Shown: piece after piece, positions 53,764 through 64,000 of the stretch
Position numbering within the stretch: position 1 is the first letter of the stretch
How the letters are laid out: each line of letters begins with the position of its first letter
Notes under the pieces: model-generated
Database searches by the model: none
What the model was told of the DNA's origin: nothing
Seen by the model: only the letters and a program-made list of their open reading frames with translations
Assembly: GCA_040954595.2 (NCBI GenBank)
Contig: CM082597.2
Location: forward strand, 1,240,001-1,304,000
Origin: Balanoglossus misakiensis
Lineage: Eukaryota > Hemichordata
Direction: 5' to 3'
Length of the DNA stretch: 64,000 nt
Program-made: the position numbers and the translations under genes

Positions 53764-55715
53764 ACTTCAGTATCGTTATAATCTCAAACGAGCAGAAATT
53801 CTATAATATACGTCCCGTTCGATGGTCGGGCCCCCCTAAGTAAATGCGGATTAAATCACTACAAAACCAGGACCCAAACAGATGTTCAAATATTAGGCGA
53901 CAATATTTCTGTTCAAAAATTGAATTTCAGATCAAGTGTTGGGAAGACTTCTCCAGTTTAATTTAATTTTCATGATCTATAAATTGGTTGTGACGGTCTT
54001 TTATTCAGCAGATAATTACCCGATGGAAAATGTATGCTGTAGCCTATACTTTCAATTCCAAACCTAGTCCTAACCCTTCCAGTTGTGTGGATGAGAAAGT
54101 TAGTTTGGAATCACAAATATGGACAGAAGAGGATTGGCAGATGTTACAGTGCCGCCGGTGCAACAGACGTACCGCTGATAAGCTCTGCATGGCTGTGGTG
54201 AGACCAGCTGCGCGTACATCACATCCGGTTAACAACACGCACGCGCACAACTCTGCCACGTTGTTGTCTGTGCCATGCGATACGCTAAAGCTACGTAGCG
54301 CAGCCAGCGGCGAGAATGGAACAGGGAACAAGACTACTTGCAAATCCTCCAATCAAAGCCGGTAACAACACTGGCTCGACGTGATTGATCCCAACCTCCT
54401 GTTCAAGGGTCGTCACGACAAACACACGCCACCCGGTGTTACAACATGCGCTATATTCGACAACAGATTGTGGATTGTGGCCTTTCGCAGATAAATCAGA
54501 CGCCCTCGTCGACGTAGACGAAGTAACGTACAGAAACGACCTGCATGCATGTATTCAAAAAATATCTATAGCTACTACTGCAGGCTATAATAGCATCGTC
54601 GTAGAAATCGAATGCATTTTTTATTCAGAATGTGATAATTGCATAATATATTTATTTAAAAACATATGGCCCATCGTGTTAAACGGTACCTATTGTAGTT
54701 TCCTGACCTGTAATTGCTTGGCTGTAACCCATTGCTACGCGACATCTTGCAAATCTTTTGAACGACAGCGATACCGCCATAATTTTTACCACTCTCTTAA
54801 CCCTGCAGTAAGAATATAAGCTTATTCCATTGCCTTAATTTGAATATTGTTACGAACCAAAAACTCGCAACACAAACACCCAGACAGCAACAACAATGAT
54901 ACACAGTACACCCAAAGTTATATGTTTCACTGCGAATCTATTTGTCTCGGGAAGAAAATTAATATCATAGTACAAGCACTGAAATTTAAATGTTACTAGG
55001 GTTCTTACTGAAATATTGTAATGTCCTCAAGAAACTTGTATCAGTTCCGCGGTAAGATTACACACGTGGTGAGCGGACGCGATAATTCAGTGTTCCGTGA
55101 GTTCTCCGCACCGACCCGACGCTGGTTCACGCTGGCGTGCTGCTTTCTCACAAAGTTCTTTCCTGAAGTCCTCTCAGAAGAAAGTAACAGGTTCACTTCA
55201 CTTACAGTTGCTGGCGTAGACATGCATTTTAAGTCCGAGAGCAACGCTGAATTCAAACCAACAGGACATACCGACGTGCTGAACTTCAACACCGAGCTCC
55301 CACGTGGATTACAAGATTCCAGTCCCCGTCGCTCATGGCCGAGTACAACTTTTCTGTTTCCTGGTCGGCTCACGCCACTTGACTGCCGTTGCAGAGAGTC
55401 AAAAATCAAAAACCCTAACGTAATATTCAAAATACCCAGGTGTACGGCTACTACAGCTAACGCTATGTTAATGACGTACACCCTTATTGTTCATCCACCA
55501 CTGATATTTAAATTCTATGCATTCGTAGTACCTTCGTAACAATATGAACATCCGGGGGAACTCTGTCGCAGGTTGGCAACCGTAGGGTTGCTAGGCGACC
55601 GTCCGGCGAAAATCAATCACCGTGTATAATATACTACACTAAACACACACTCCCTTGTAACACTTAGCCATTCATTGTAGAGGATTTATACTGATCGAAC
55701 CTGCTCGTAATAAAC
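53764..55715. other. Divergent intergenic region between genes B and C
   Basis: This 1.95-kb region separates two divergently transcribed paralogues and should contain both promoters. It has two CpG-rich patches, about 54120-54520 and 55040-55480, each with overlapping open frames on both strands. A RFX X-box-like site and a GGTTGGCAACC palindrome lie at 55571-55599, about 120-145 bp before the gene C start. One minus-strand frame (55041-55481) begins with a hydrophobic stretch and is discussed in the findings as a possible exon 1 relic. No complete gene could be supported. Confidence 0.5.
55571..55599. promoter_or_regulatory. X-box-like (RFX) site upstream of gene C
   Basis: GGTTGGCAACC, a perfect inverted repeat around one G, is followed within a few bases by GTTGCTAGGCGAC. 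The second element fits the X-box layout of two RFX half-sites with a one-base spacer. It lies about 120 bp upstream of the gene C start codon. Binding is inferred from the motif alone. Confidence 0.35.
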
Positions 55716-58700
55716 ATGGCGCTTTCTTCAAGACTGCATATACTAATAACGATCTTCATTGCGACATGTTTGATATATTGTGCTGGTCCATACTTTTCCT
55801 GGAAAGAAATGAGGGCTAAGAGTGTTATTCCCGGGATCGGGCGTGTTACGGAATTCGTGAGTGAACATGGCAAATCCGGGAAGCACCATCAGGAAACACC
55901 TCCGTTGCCCAAGGCAGTGAATGGTAACAAACAACTAGATACCACAGGAGATTCTGTACTCAAACTTACAAAAAATAAACAAGGCAAGACGGCACAAGAA
56001 AATGAAATGCGGGAGGCGGTAGGTGGCTTTGGAGCAAAAGAATCTCACAACATGTATTACTTTTCGAGAGAGAAAAAATCAGAGGACATTCATCGTTAAA
56101 TAATGTTAACTATATCTGTTTTGATTTAATGTTTAATTTATAACTAGTTTTTGGATATTTTGAGAATTGCTATGTGCTTCGAAAATAGTGGTGACACCTT
56201 GTGGTTTTAACCGTCTGTTATATTATGTGTTTTATTGTCAGAATTTCACATCAAGGAATGTGGTAGATACACAGCTCTCGAGTCGGCGATATCTTTTGCC
56301 TGTGTTTTGTGACGGCAATGGTCCTAACGTACAATATAACGCATTCAAGAATAGTTTGGCCTATGCTATACATAGCAACCGAAGTATTGTGGAACAATTC
56401 TTTTGGGCACATGCTTTGAATCAGGAAGACCATTTATCAAGTCAGCAAAATTTAAATGACACATTTGATATCAAGAAACTGCGAGAGATAGTTGATATTG
56501 CAACTATAGATGACTTCAATCGCGATTGTAATCATTCATTAGATCGCTTGCTGCTCGAACCCTCTCAATGTGAACAACACGGGTATCGTAATCGCGAAAT
56601 TTATGAAAGGCAGAAACAGATATATTACGACGCGTACCGCATACACTTGCCGGATTTTGAAGATCTTCCTAAAACTGAAAAGGCTGCATTAACAGCATTG
56701 GAAACATCGGCTTCTGTGAAATGTGTAGGTGTGTACCGAATAATAGGCCTAAGTGGGAAATGGGGATCACAAAAGGAGGGACAGCTCGTCCACAAGCACC
56801 TAGTGATCAACCCCCATCTGCAGGAAATAGCCCAGACAATATCGGAGAAAATATGTAATGGAAAACCGTATGCTGCAATGCACTGGAGAAACAGGACTGG
56901 AGAGATGTACGTTTACACGGATATTCAAAATTTACAATATAGCAAATGCAATTGAAAAAAAGTTAACCATTCTATTTCTTTTGCGGGATTTCCATCATTC
57001 TATTGATACAAAACACTTGCGTTGAGGATCATCGATAGCATGTGGCTGACATTTCAGTTATATAAACATGTAGGCCTGTCCAAATTATGAAAGCAGAGCT
57101 GTTTATGACTTCTGGAATTTTTTCGAAGCTGAATAGGAAATGTGAACTTTGATGTCGTTTGCAAATTATACAAGAACGTTAACTAATTAATACGTGCTTA
57201 TTATTATTCTTTTTCCAAGGTGTGCAAATTCAAGTTCTTGTCGAATAGCGGAGAGGGTTGCAAACGTAACAAGGACCGCGGAATTTGCAGCTGTAGATAT
57301 ACGCAACTTCATGAAAAACAATAGTTTATCGTGTATTTATGTGGCCCATCCACGACATGGTAAGGTAAGAAGCAAAAGGCCATCGAATCAGTGGAAGATT
57401 GAAAGCATGAAATCACAGACCCTCTCTAGGGTCTATGATGAGATATATACTGCTCAATTCTCGCTACCTTAAATACTTTTTTCCTACCTAGGTGAATGAT
57501 GAAACGCTCATATACTAGTAGTTGACACAATTCCAAGATGGCCGATTTTGCCATGTTTAAGGAATTGAAGTTCATAAGCTGAAGTGATACTGGCCATTCT
57601 GAAACTTTGTAACAGAAAAGCCATGAAATAATTATTTCTTCAAACTCTAACTAAATTGAGTTGTCGACCTTTCACCAAGAATAAAGTTATTATTACGTGA
57701 TTTGACCCTCTAGCACGAAGTAAAAACCTTTTAAGGTAGCCAGAATTGAAGCTAGCTATAGTGAGAATATTCTAACACATTTTAAATGTTATAAGTAAAT
57801 AATGAAAAAACAAACACAGTATGTGATGGTTGAGCCGCAGGGAGTGTTTACTTTTAGAGTTTCTAAATAGATGTCTATTTTTCTATGGAGTAAATTTCAA
57901 CACCAGTAGGTGCAGATGTTACAACATGTTCACGTTGCAGCAGCTTTACTGTGGGCATAATCTTTTAATATAAATTCAGTTCCCAACCTCACATTTCTCT
58001 ATAAAATTTTAACATAAAATTTAGAGCATAGAAAGACCAGACCGTTGTGAGCTGCTATTTCACAGAAAAATGTGCTTCTTTTCATAATTTATCATCTGTG
58101 TTCTATTGAAGCTGATGCCGGAAATCTTGAAGAAAGCAAAAGTTCCAAACGTAGTCAACAAAAGCACTATTGCGCCACCGAAGTACCCAGATATCGAAAA
58201 ATACAAACATGACAACTATTTTTGGTCGTTGTTGGAGCAGGAAATTTGCATCCGTAAGTAACACCATATACACAGTAGTATTATGGTAAATCACGTCGTC
58301 TGCATTTACTGTACCGGAAGGCATGTACATTCTGAGCATATCAAAGTACAAGACCATTTGATTTCGGAGAGGGTTGATGGATAATTTTGGAGAGAGAAAA
58401 AATTGCTGGCAGATGGTGCAAGGAAAAATGCTTCTGCAATTCCTTGAGGAAAAAGTTCCACTGTCAATCGAAAAAAATAGTTGCAACAGTGACTGAAAAA
58501 ATAAAAAAATGGCTCATATCCAAATCATCCACCCCCAGAAATCAAATGGTTCTCCCCTAATTAATATTCATAACAAAATGGCCACTGTCAGCCATATTGA
58601 ATTACATTGCAAAGTGACACACGTAGTAATATCCTACAAATTAAACTGATATGTTTGTTTCTTTTCCCCAACTGTGTACAGGATCTGGAATCTACATAAC

Positions 58701-58818
58701 AACTGGTCCTTCAAGCTGGGATGCGATTGTGAAAAGAGCAAGAGGCTTCAATAATGCACAGTCACTGAGCCTGCAAAGTATAATGGCCTCCAGCCCATAC
58801 CAAGTTTGGAGAAAATGA
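55716..58818 (+). CDS. Gene C: putative type II membrane O-fucosyltransferase-like protein (5 exons, 463 aa)
   Basis: Exons are 55716-56018, 56242-56906, 57220-57364, 58112-58253 and 58682-58818. All introns are GT-AG, phases are 0, 2, 0, 1, and the frame ends at TGA. The start ATG is in an 'aaacATGg' context and is followed by a signal-anchor (residues 8-23, HILITIFIATCLIYCA) and a polar stem. The domain shows NGPNVQY (127-133), FNRDCNHSLD, HWRNRTGE (315-322), C-x5-C (324/330), IYVAHP and LLEQEICIRSGIYIT...SSWD. Exon 2 matches gene A in length (665 bp). Exon 3 is two codons shorter than in A and B. The C-terminus after SSWD diverges: A and B end in a D-V-(V/I)-S-W-I-A segment, whereas C ends in YQVWRK. 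The segment after 'KCVGV' is also unlike A and B and lacks the FWT residues. The role is inferred as GDP-fucose-dependent glycosyl transfer in the secretory pathway; the acceptor is unknown. The first AATAAA downstream is at 59525-59530. Confidence 0.82.
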
Positions 58819-61800
58819 CAATAGCAACAACAGACGAATTCTCCTTTATCATCAGTTTTGATTATCAGTATTTTAGCACATTCAGGTGGCAACAACATTT
58901 TTTATATCAATTTTCACCAGAAAGACAGAAAAAATCACAACTATGTATCTTTGATTACACACCACAACACGACAATATGCTACTTTTCCAAAAAGATCAC
59001 AACCTTTTATTTCATGTTGTATAACAAACTACATCAGAATCGGAATAACTCACTATAATGAAATCCAGATTTACATAAAAAACTTTTGACATTTCCTGTT
59101 GAACATACAAGAATCGCTTGATCCATGCCTACAAGTATCCAAAAGAATGATAAAAGTTGGTTATTTACGGATTCACCACTTGGTTGCAGTCTTGATGCAG
59201 ACATTTCTTCCAATGCGATCTTCTACAAGTCTTCATCCATTGTCACTCTAATAGAACCAATTACTGATATAGTCTTCTAGTGGCCTATACTTCCATGCTA
59301 CTGATAATCTTTTCTGTTTTGTCAAAAATGAACCCGGTGTCTTTTCATCGTAGAAAAAACTAGACAGCATTCACCACAGCATGCACGACGCATCAGATGT
59401 TACAGTCCAGCTCAGTCACCACATGCAGCAAGAAAATTTGGTTCAAACCACTGTTTTTGTGTGTAATGTCCGACTCATGTACAAGGTGCTGAGCTAAGGA
59501 GGCTGTCTTTATGCTTTCTCTGATAATAAACTTCGAAACATGTACCATAACTGCTCTTGAAGTAAAACTTTTTTCTCCTCATTGGATACTCATAGGAAGG
59601 CAATTGAATCTTGGATTTAAGAGTTTACTCCTGGAAAACCCTAACCCTAAGCTGAGCTCTGACTAGTAGTTGGTAATGTCATTGTGGCAAATATCCAGGT
59701 GTAACTGTCTTGTTACCAAAGTCATAGTGCATGCAATGCAATGCTGCCACCCCTATACATCCTGGTGCAGTGGACTATTCCAACATGGCTGTAAACAATG
59801 AGCAAGATCAACCTCTGAAAGATTGGACGATGTTCCTGCTGTCACAGACTATACATAGCTATAATTTGGACATTAACACTCCATGTAATAGGCACAATGG
59901 AATAGTCCACAAAGCAGAGATCAGGGGGTTACAAAGCGTTTAAATGTCAAAGCAACACTGGACGTCAACACTTTAGGAAATTCATAGCTTCACAGAACTT
60001 CAAACTTCATAAATTCTCCCTCAAGTCTCTCAGGGACAAAAACTACTCTAACAGAATTATCTTGATAAAGCTACAATTATCACAACTTTTATGTTTGAAC
60101 AACTGACTGCTTATGAAAATACTGAATTACAAGTTTGTACAACTACACTGTGATATTCACCAATACTCTGCAACTTGTATGTACATGATTGTGAACAGGA
60201 AACAATATCTATTTATTAACTACATCCAAAAATCAACCATTTAAAACTTATTGAAGAATAAATTTTATGATGCAGGAACTTTGTCACTAGGGTTTTCATT
60301 CCAACTGGGAGTACAGGAAATCCATGGATTGACCTATGAAGGAATTGGGATACAACCCAACTAATTCAGAGTGTTCATTTTCGTCAAATTGGGGAAAAGT
60401 CTGAGAGGACACACACCATTCTTCAACTCATCAACACACTGGTACTGTCCCATATAATCAAGCACTAAAATAAAACCCTCAATGACAAAGTCCTTGCTTC
60501 AAAATACCCTTATCTATATCATACGAAAAAAAACCCTCCAACCCCCTCTCCTCCCCCATCAGCTACCTCATTGAATTAACTAACTTTATATTTCAGTGGT
60601 ACGTTTTGTGGACAGCGCCAATATAATGAGATTACCGAAACTCCACAAAATAACAACATATACTCCAAAGATAGAAAATTGTAATACATGTATTTTTTTC
60701 CCTTTTAGGTTAATGTTACACATATTTCATGAAATGAGAACATTGATACATATGTACCAGACCATCCCTATGACATGACAATGGTACAGTCCTGGCGCAA
60801 TTTGAACTACTGGGGATTAGGATCAATATAAACATCAATTATAGGGGAGGTACATGATATCTTTATTTTTTTTAATGCTTAAAAATCACAGCTTATTTAT
60901 GCATAACCTAACTTAATAAACTAAACATTGCAATCCTTCGTTAAATATGCAAAAATGACTTCCTTAAACGCAAAAAAACAAACAAATGAAAGACTCATCT
61001 CTCAAATTTGGTAAATCTTTTAACATCTAATAAACTATCAACAAAAAATATCAGCTTTGATCGACACCATGACAACGTTTTTTGGAACCAATGGATCTAT
61101 TCTTCAATGATTTAAAATGTGCAAAACACTAGCGTTCTATGAATTTTAACATTTGTGGAAGTAATCTATCAGTCAGAAACTAGGAACAAAGACGAAAATT
61201 GCTTTCTTTTTGTACTGTCAATAAAAAGCATTGACTACATCTAGTACTAGAAACTGTTTTTATTCAGTGAAGATAACAAGAAGCCTATTACCCACATAGA
61301 CAAAAGTCGAACATTTGAAATTTGAGGCCAACTCTTCATAACAACCGGACACACGTCCTAATGTTAATTTCTCTATTTCCTAAAACATCATAAAAGCTCA
61401 ACATGTTTTGCAAACTGACATACAATCATAAATTCAACAGAACAATCTTTTAAAAGGTTTAAGGAACAGCTACGACTTGACAAGCAAAACTCTCATATAC
61501 AGATAGGAAAAACTAGTTTAAAGAGAATTGTTTAAAGATTCATTAAAAGTTCATACAACCATCGGCTACCTTTGAATATTCTTTAAAATTGAACACTTGG
61601 TCGTTGGTTGGAAAAATGCTTTCAAAACAGTGTGGGTGGGGGCATGGTTGTCACGGCAACCCCACACCAAATCTGTTTTGCTCCTGCAAAGGACCACTGG
61701 AAAAACAGACAGAGCAAATAAAGTATGTGCAAAATGTACTCTTTGCAAAGAAAAGAAAAATGTTAGTAATGAAAAACCCAATTTGCGTGGTGTGAGTGAA

Positions 61801-64000
61801 ATGAAATACCCTGCTTGTTAATACAACACCTTGTAAATACACACAAAACTGAACTCATAAAAAGTACATTCTACACTATTAATGCCAAAGAAAGAACGTG
61901 CATAGAGAGAGTCTAATATTCGGTGGCAGTGTTTTCATGCTAATGTCATATATGCTGATTTCTCATAGCTGGCATTTGGCTGGTTTTCGCAAGAAAATCA
62001 TTGCCATTGTACAAAACACATTGTGTCCCTGTTCACTCCATTTTGAAAATTCAATTACAATGCCCGTTGTTTTCTTGAATGTCTGGGGAGAAATTAGCAT
62101 ATGCATGAGCATGATTACATATGCAAATTAAAAAGGCAAGTCACCCATACCCTGCCTCTTCCACCCCTGCACTAAATGGAACATCCTGTCAAGTCACCTC
62201 AAAAGATGTAAAATGAGGGTAATAAGGCTGTCGGGGCCATGAGTGCTGACTTCAGAACTTTGCATGCTTGGTAAGGCACAAGAAAACTGAAATTATGAGA
62301 GATAAAGAGGTATGGGACGACTCAACTCAAAACACAAACCTGAGAAAAAAGATGTTCTCATCGTTACAATTTGGAAGATATGTTCACAATGTGGGTAATT
62401 ATTATTGCAGGTCAAATAATGTATCAATGATGTTGAACCCTACCGATAACAATTAAACTTGGCCAAACCCATCAATAAAATTAATGGATGACACCATAGC
62501 ATGCTAAGATAAATGGTGGGTTTAGTTTTTAGCAGACCACGAATGCAGCGATTTATATCCAATGTACATTATGATATGTTTTACGCTTGAAATATACAAC
62601 ACAACCATACTCGCGATTTAACATCACATTCTGTAAACATTTAATATTCTGTCTTGCATTAGATTTACACAAAATTATAAGAAACAATTACAAACTCAAC
62701 ATTATTTTCTTTACAATCATCAATGTTTATGAAATTAAGACTGGATCACTAAATACCTTGCATGATTTTTATCACTCATTTAAGTTTGTATGTCATGTGC
62801 CGCACATTTGTAAACTAATATTATGATTACATATCAATGTGCTGGATTTTTGCGGCAATCAAGTCAAACTGACTGAGTGAAGAAAGGCGGGCCAGATTAA
62901 ACCATCTAGTTTGAGGTGGAAGAGTGCAGAGTTATTGTACGACCTGATGAAAAGTACCAGAGAAAAAAGCAGAATATCTGAAATCAGACCATTACATGAC
63001 CTTAACTCCGCATTCTTAATGCAAGCGGTCAAATACCGCAATATGTTTCTCTACAGCCTCATAAAATTGATAAATAACAAAAAATGTCTCCACACAACAA
63101 CAGCAACACTATCATAACCCAAAACAAACATTAGTAGAAGCTCAAACCAAATACTATGCCGATGAATGGTAAATGTCGGACATATTGAATGCTGCATCAT
63201 GGGTATTGATGTTATGCAAATCAGTTGGGGGTAAAGGTCATGTAAGGTTGCCATATTCACTCCTGTATTGTGGATAGCAGGTAATGTAACTAACAGGTTT
63301 TCCATATATGGTCATCTGCTGCTAGGCCCCAAAGTTCACATGATTTCCAAACTGTAACTTACAGAACCAAGCAGATATTTGAACAAATGCTGACAACTAG
63401 CAAACAAAACAGAAAATTTCACAAGCTTTCCTAAAGTCACTCAGACATTGACGGGTGGTGGATCTGAAAAAGAAGCATAAAATAAAATAGTTAGATGAAG
63501 ACTTTTACACTGAGGGATTTTGGCAATGACTAACGTCGACAGTATCTGTGTGTGAACATTTGCAACCATAGTAATCCATCTGTATTTGACAAAAACAATA
63601 CTGCCTATTTTATCCATACACAGATTGGGCCGATGAAGCAAAACCTGGAATTTTTGAACATGCTGTCGGGAAGTTAATGTGTCACAATTTACAGAATGTT
63701 CGAAAACTTCAAGAGATGAAACCAGTTTTAATGTGTTTCCGTGGGTTCCAGTCACTTTGGAAGTTCAAAAGTGGAGTTCAGAAAATTGTGCAACCACAAT
63801 ATTTTGATCAGATTTCCACCTGACCCTGCCTGATAATAATTTGCATATTCATGACTTACTTCCACATGTATACTTTGCATATTAATGACTTATTTACATA
63901 AAGAACAATGTACAAACTGCAAAACAATGCAGGATTTTGTTTCCTGCACTGCATAACTGCATATTTAACCTTTTCACCACTGTAAAAATATATGAGAAAA
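58819..64000. other. No supported gene downstream of gene C
   Basis: AT-rich sequence that should include the gene C 3' UTR at its start. An X-box-like GTTGTCACGGCAAC is at 61647-61660 and an ATGCAAAT octamer at 62121-62128. A 34-bp spaced duplication of an octamer-like TTGCATATT(C/A)ATGACTTA lies at 63841-63892. TTAACC followed by TTTTCACC at 63965 may begin another MITE family 1 copy, but the window ends before this can be judged. Confidence 0.45.
59525..59530 (+). promoter_or_regulatory. Candidate polyadenylation signal for gene C
   Basis: This is the first AATAAA I found after the gene C stop codon, about 700 nt downstream. A longer 3' UTR or a non-canonical signal is possible. Confidence 0.25.

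Noticed and set aside
54030-54365. Overlapping 111- and 102-codon frames on opposite strands
   Set aside because: Both strands are open over nearly the same interval in a GC-richer patch, with no family resemblance. Consistent with composition rather than coding.
55021-55539. 172-codon plus-strand frame in the divergent region
   Set aside because: It lies in a CpG-rich patch that is also open on the minus strand, has no recognisable domain, and would transcribe into the gene C promoter. More likely open by base composition.
1-64000. CRISPR array, rRNA, tRNA or retrotransposon reverse transcriptase
   Set aside because: No regular repeat-spacer array, no tRNA B-box with a matching A-box that I could pair, no rRNA-like block, and no reverse transcriptase motif in any open frame. 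A covariance-model scan would be needed to exclude degenerate tRNAs.

Overview
The window is animal nuclear DNA. It is AT-rich, has long stretches without convincing coding sequence, carries short interspersed MITE-like repeats with TA or TTAA flanks, and contains genes split by short GT-AG introns. The short introns (about 130-750 bp), the lineage-specific glycosyltransferase cluster and the repeat style suggest a marine invertebrate, possibly a non-vertebrate deuterostome. That placement is an inference without a species-level marker. Nothing looks bacterial, plastid or viral.

The only confident protein-coding genes lie at 48.2-58.9 kb. They form a cluster of three paralogous five-exon genes: A (complement 48267..50956, 518 aa), B (complement 51550..53763, 467 aa) and C (55716..58818, 463 aa). 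All splice sites could be read by eye, and all three models close without a frame break. Intron phases are identical (0, 2, 0, 1) and exon sizes nearly so. Each protein is a predicted type II membrane protein: a short cytosolic tail, one signal-anchor, a variable stem confined to exon 1, then a domain resembling the GDP-fucose O-fucosyltransferase superfamily (GT-B fold). Shared motifs are GPNVQY, HWRN, a C-x5-C pair and LLEQEICIR...SSWD. A and B are head-to-tail; B and C are divergent across a 1.95 kb intergenic region. Together they look like a recent local expansion of Golgi or ER fucosyltransferase-like enzymes.

The first 48 kb and the last 5 kb hold no gene I can support. Most open frames there are short, overlap on both strands, or lack ATG starts and splice signals. 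What is present: a TTAA-flanked 154-bp MITE with perfect 19-bp inverted ends (29155..29308); a second TTAA-associated MITE family with CCCTTTCACC ends (16391, 25589, 36588, and a decayed copy near 41479); a TA-flanked pogo/Tigger-like MITE family (36989, 40199, 42546); a higher-order tandem array with a 198-bp unit (45370..45815); smaller tandem repeats and microsatellites; and scattered RFX X-box-like palindromes with homeodomain/octamer-rich patches that could be cis-regulatory. A few orphan reading frames with protein-like composition are listed as low-confidence leads in the findings.
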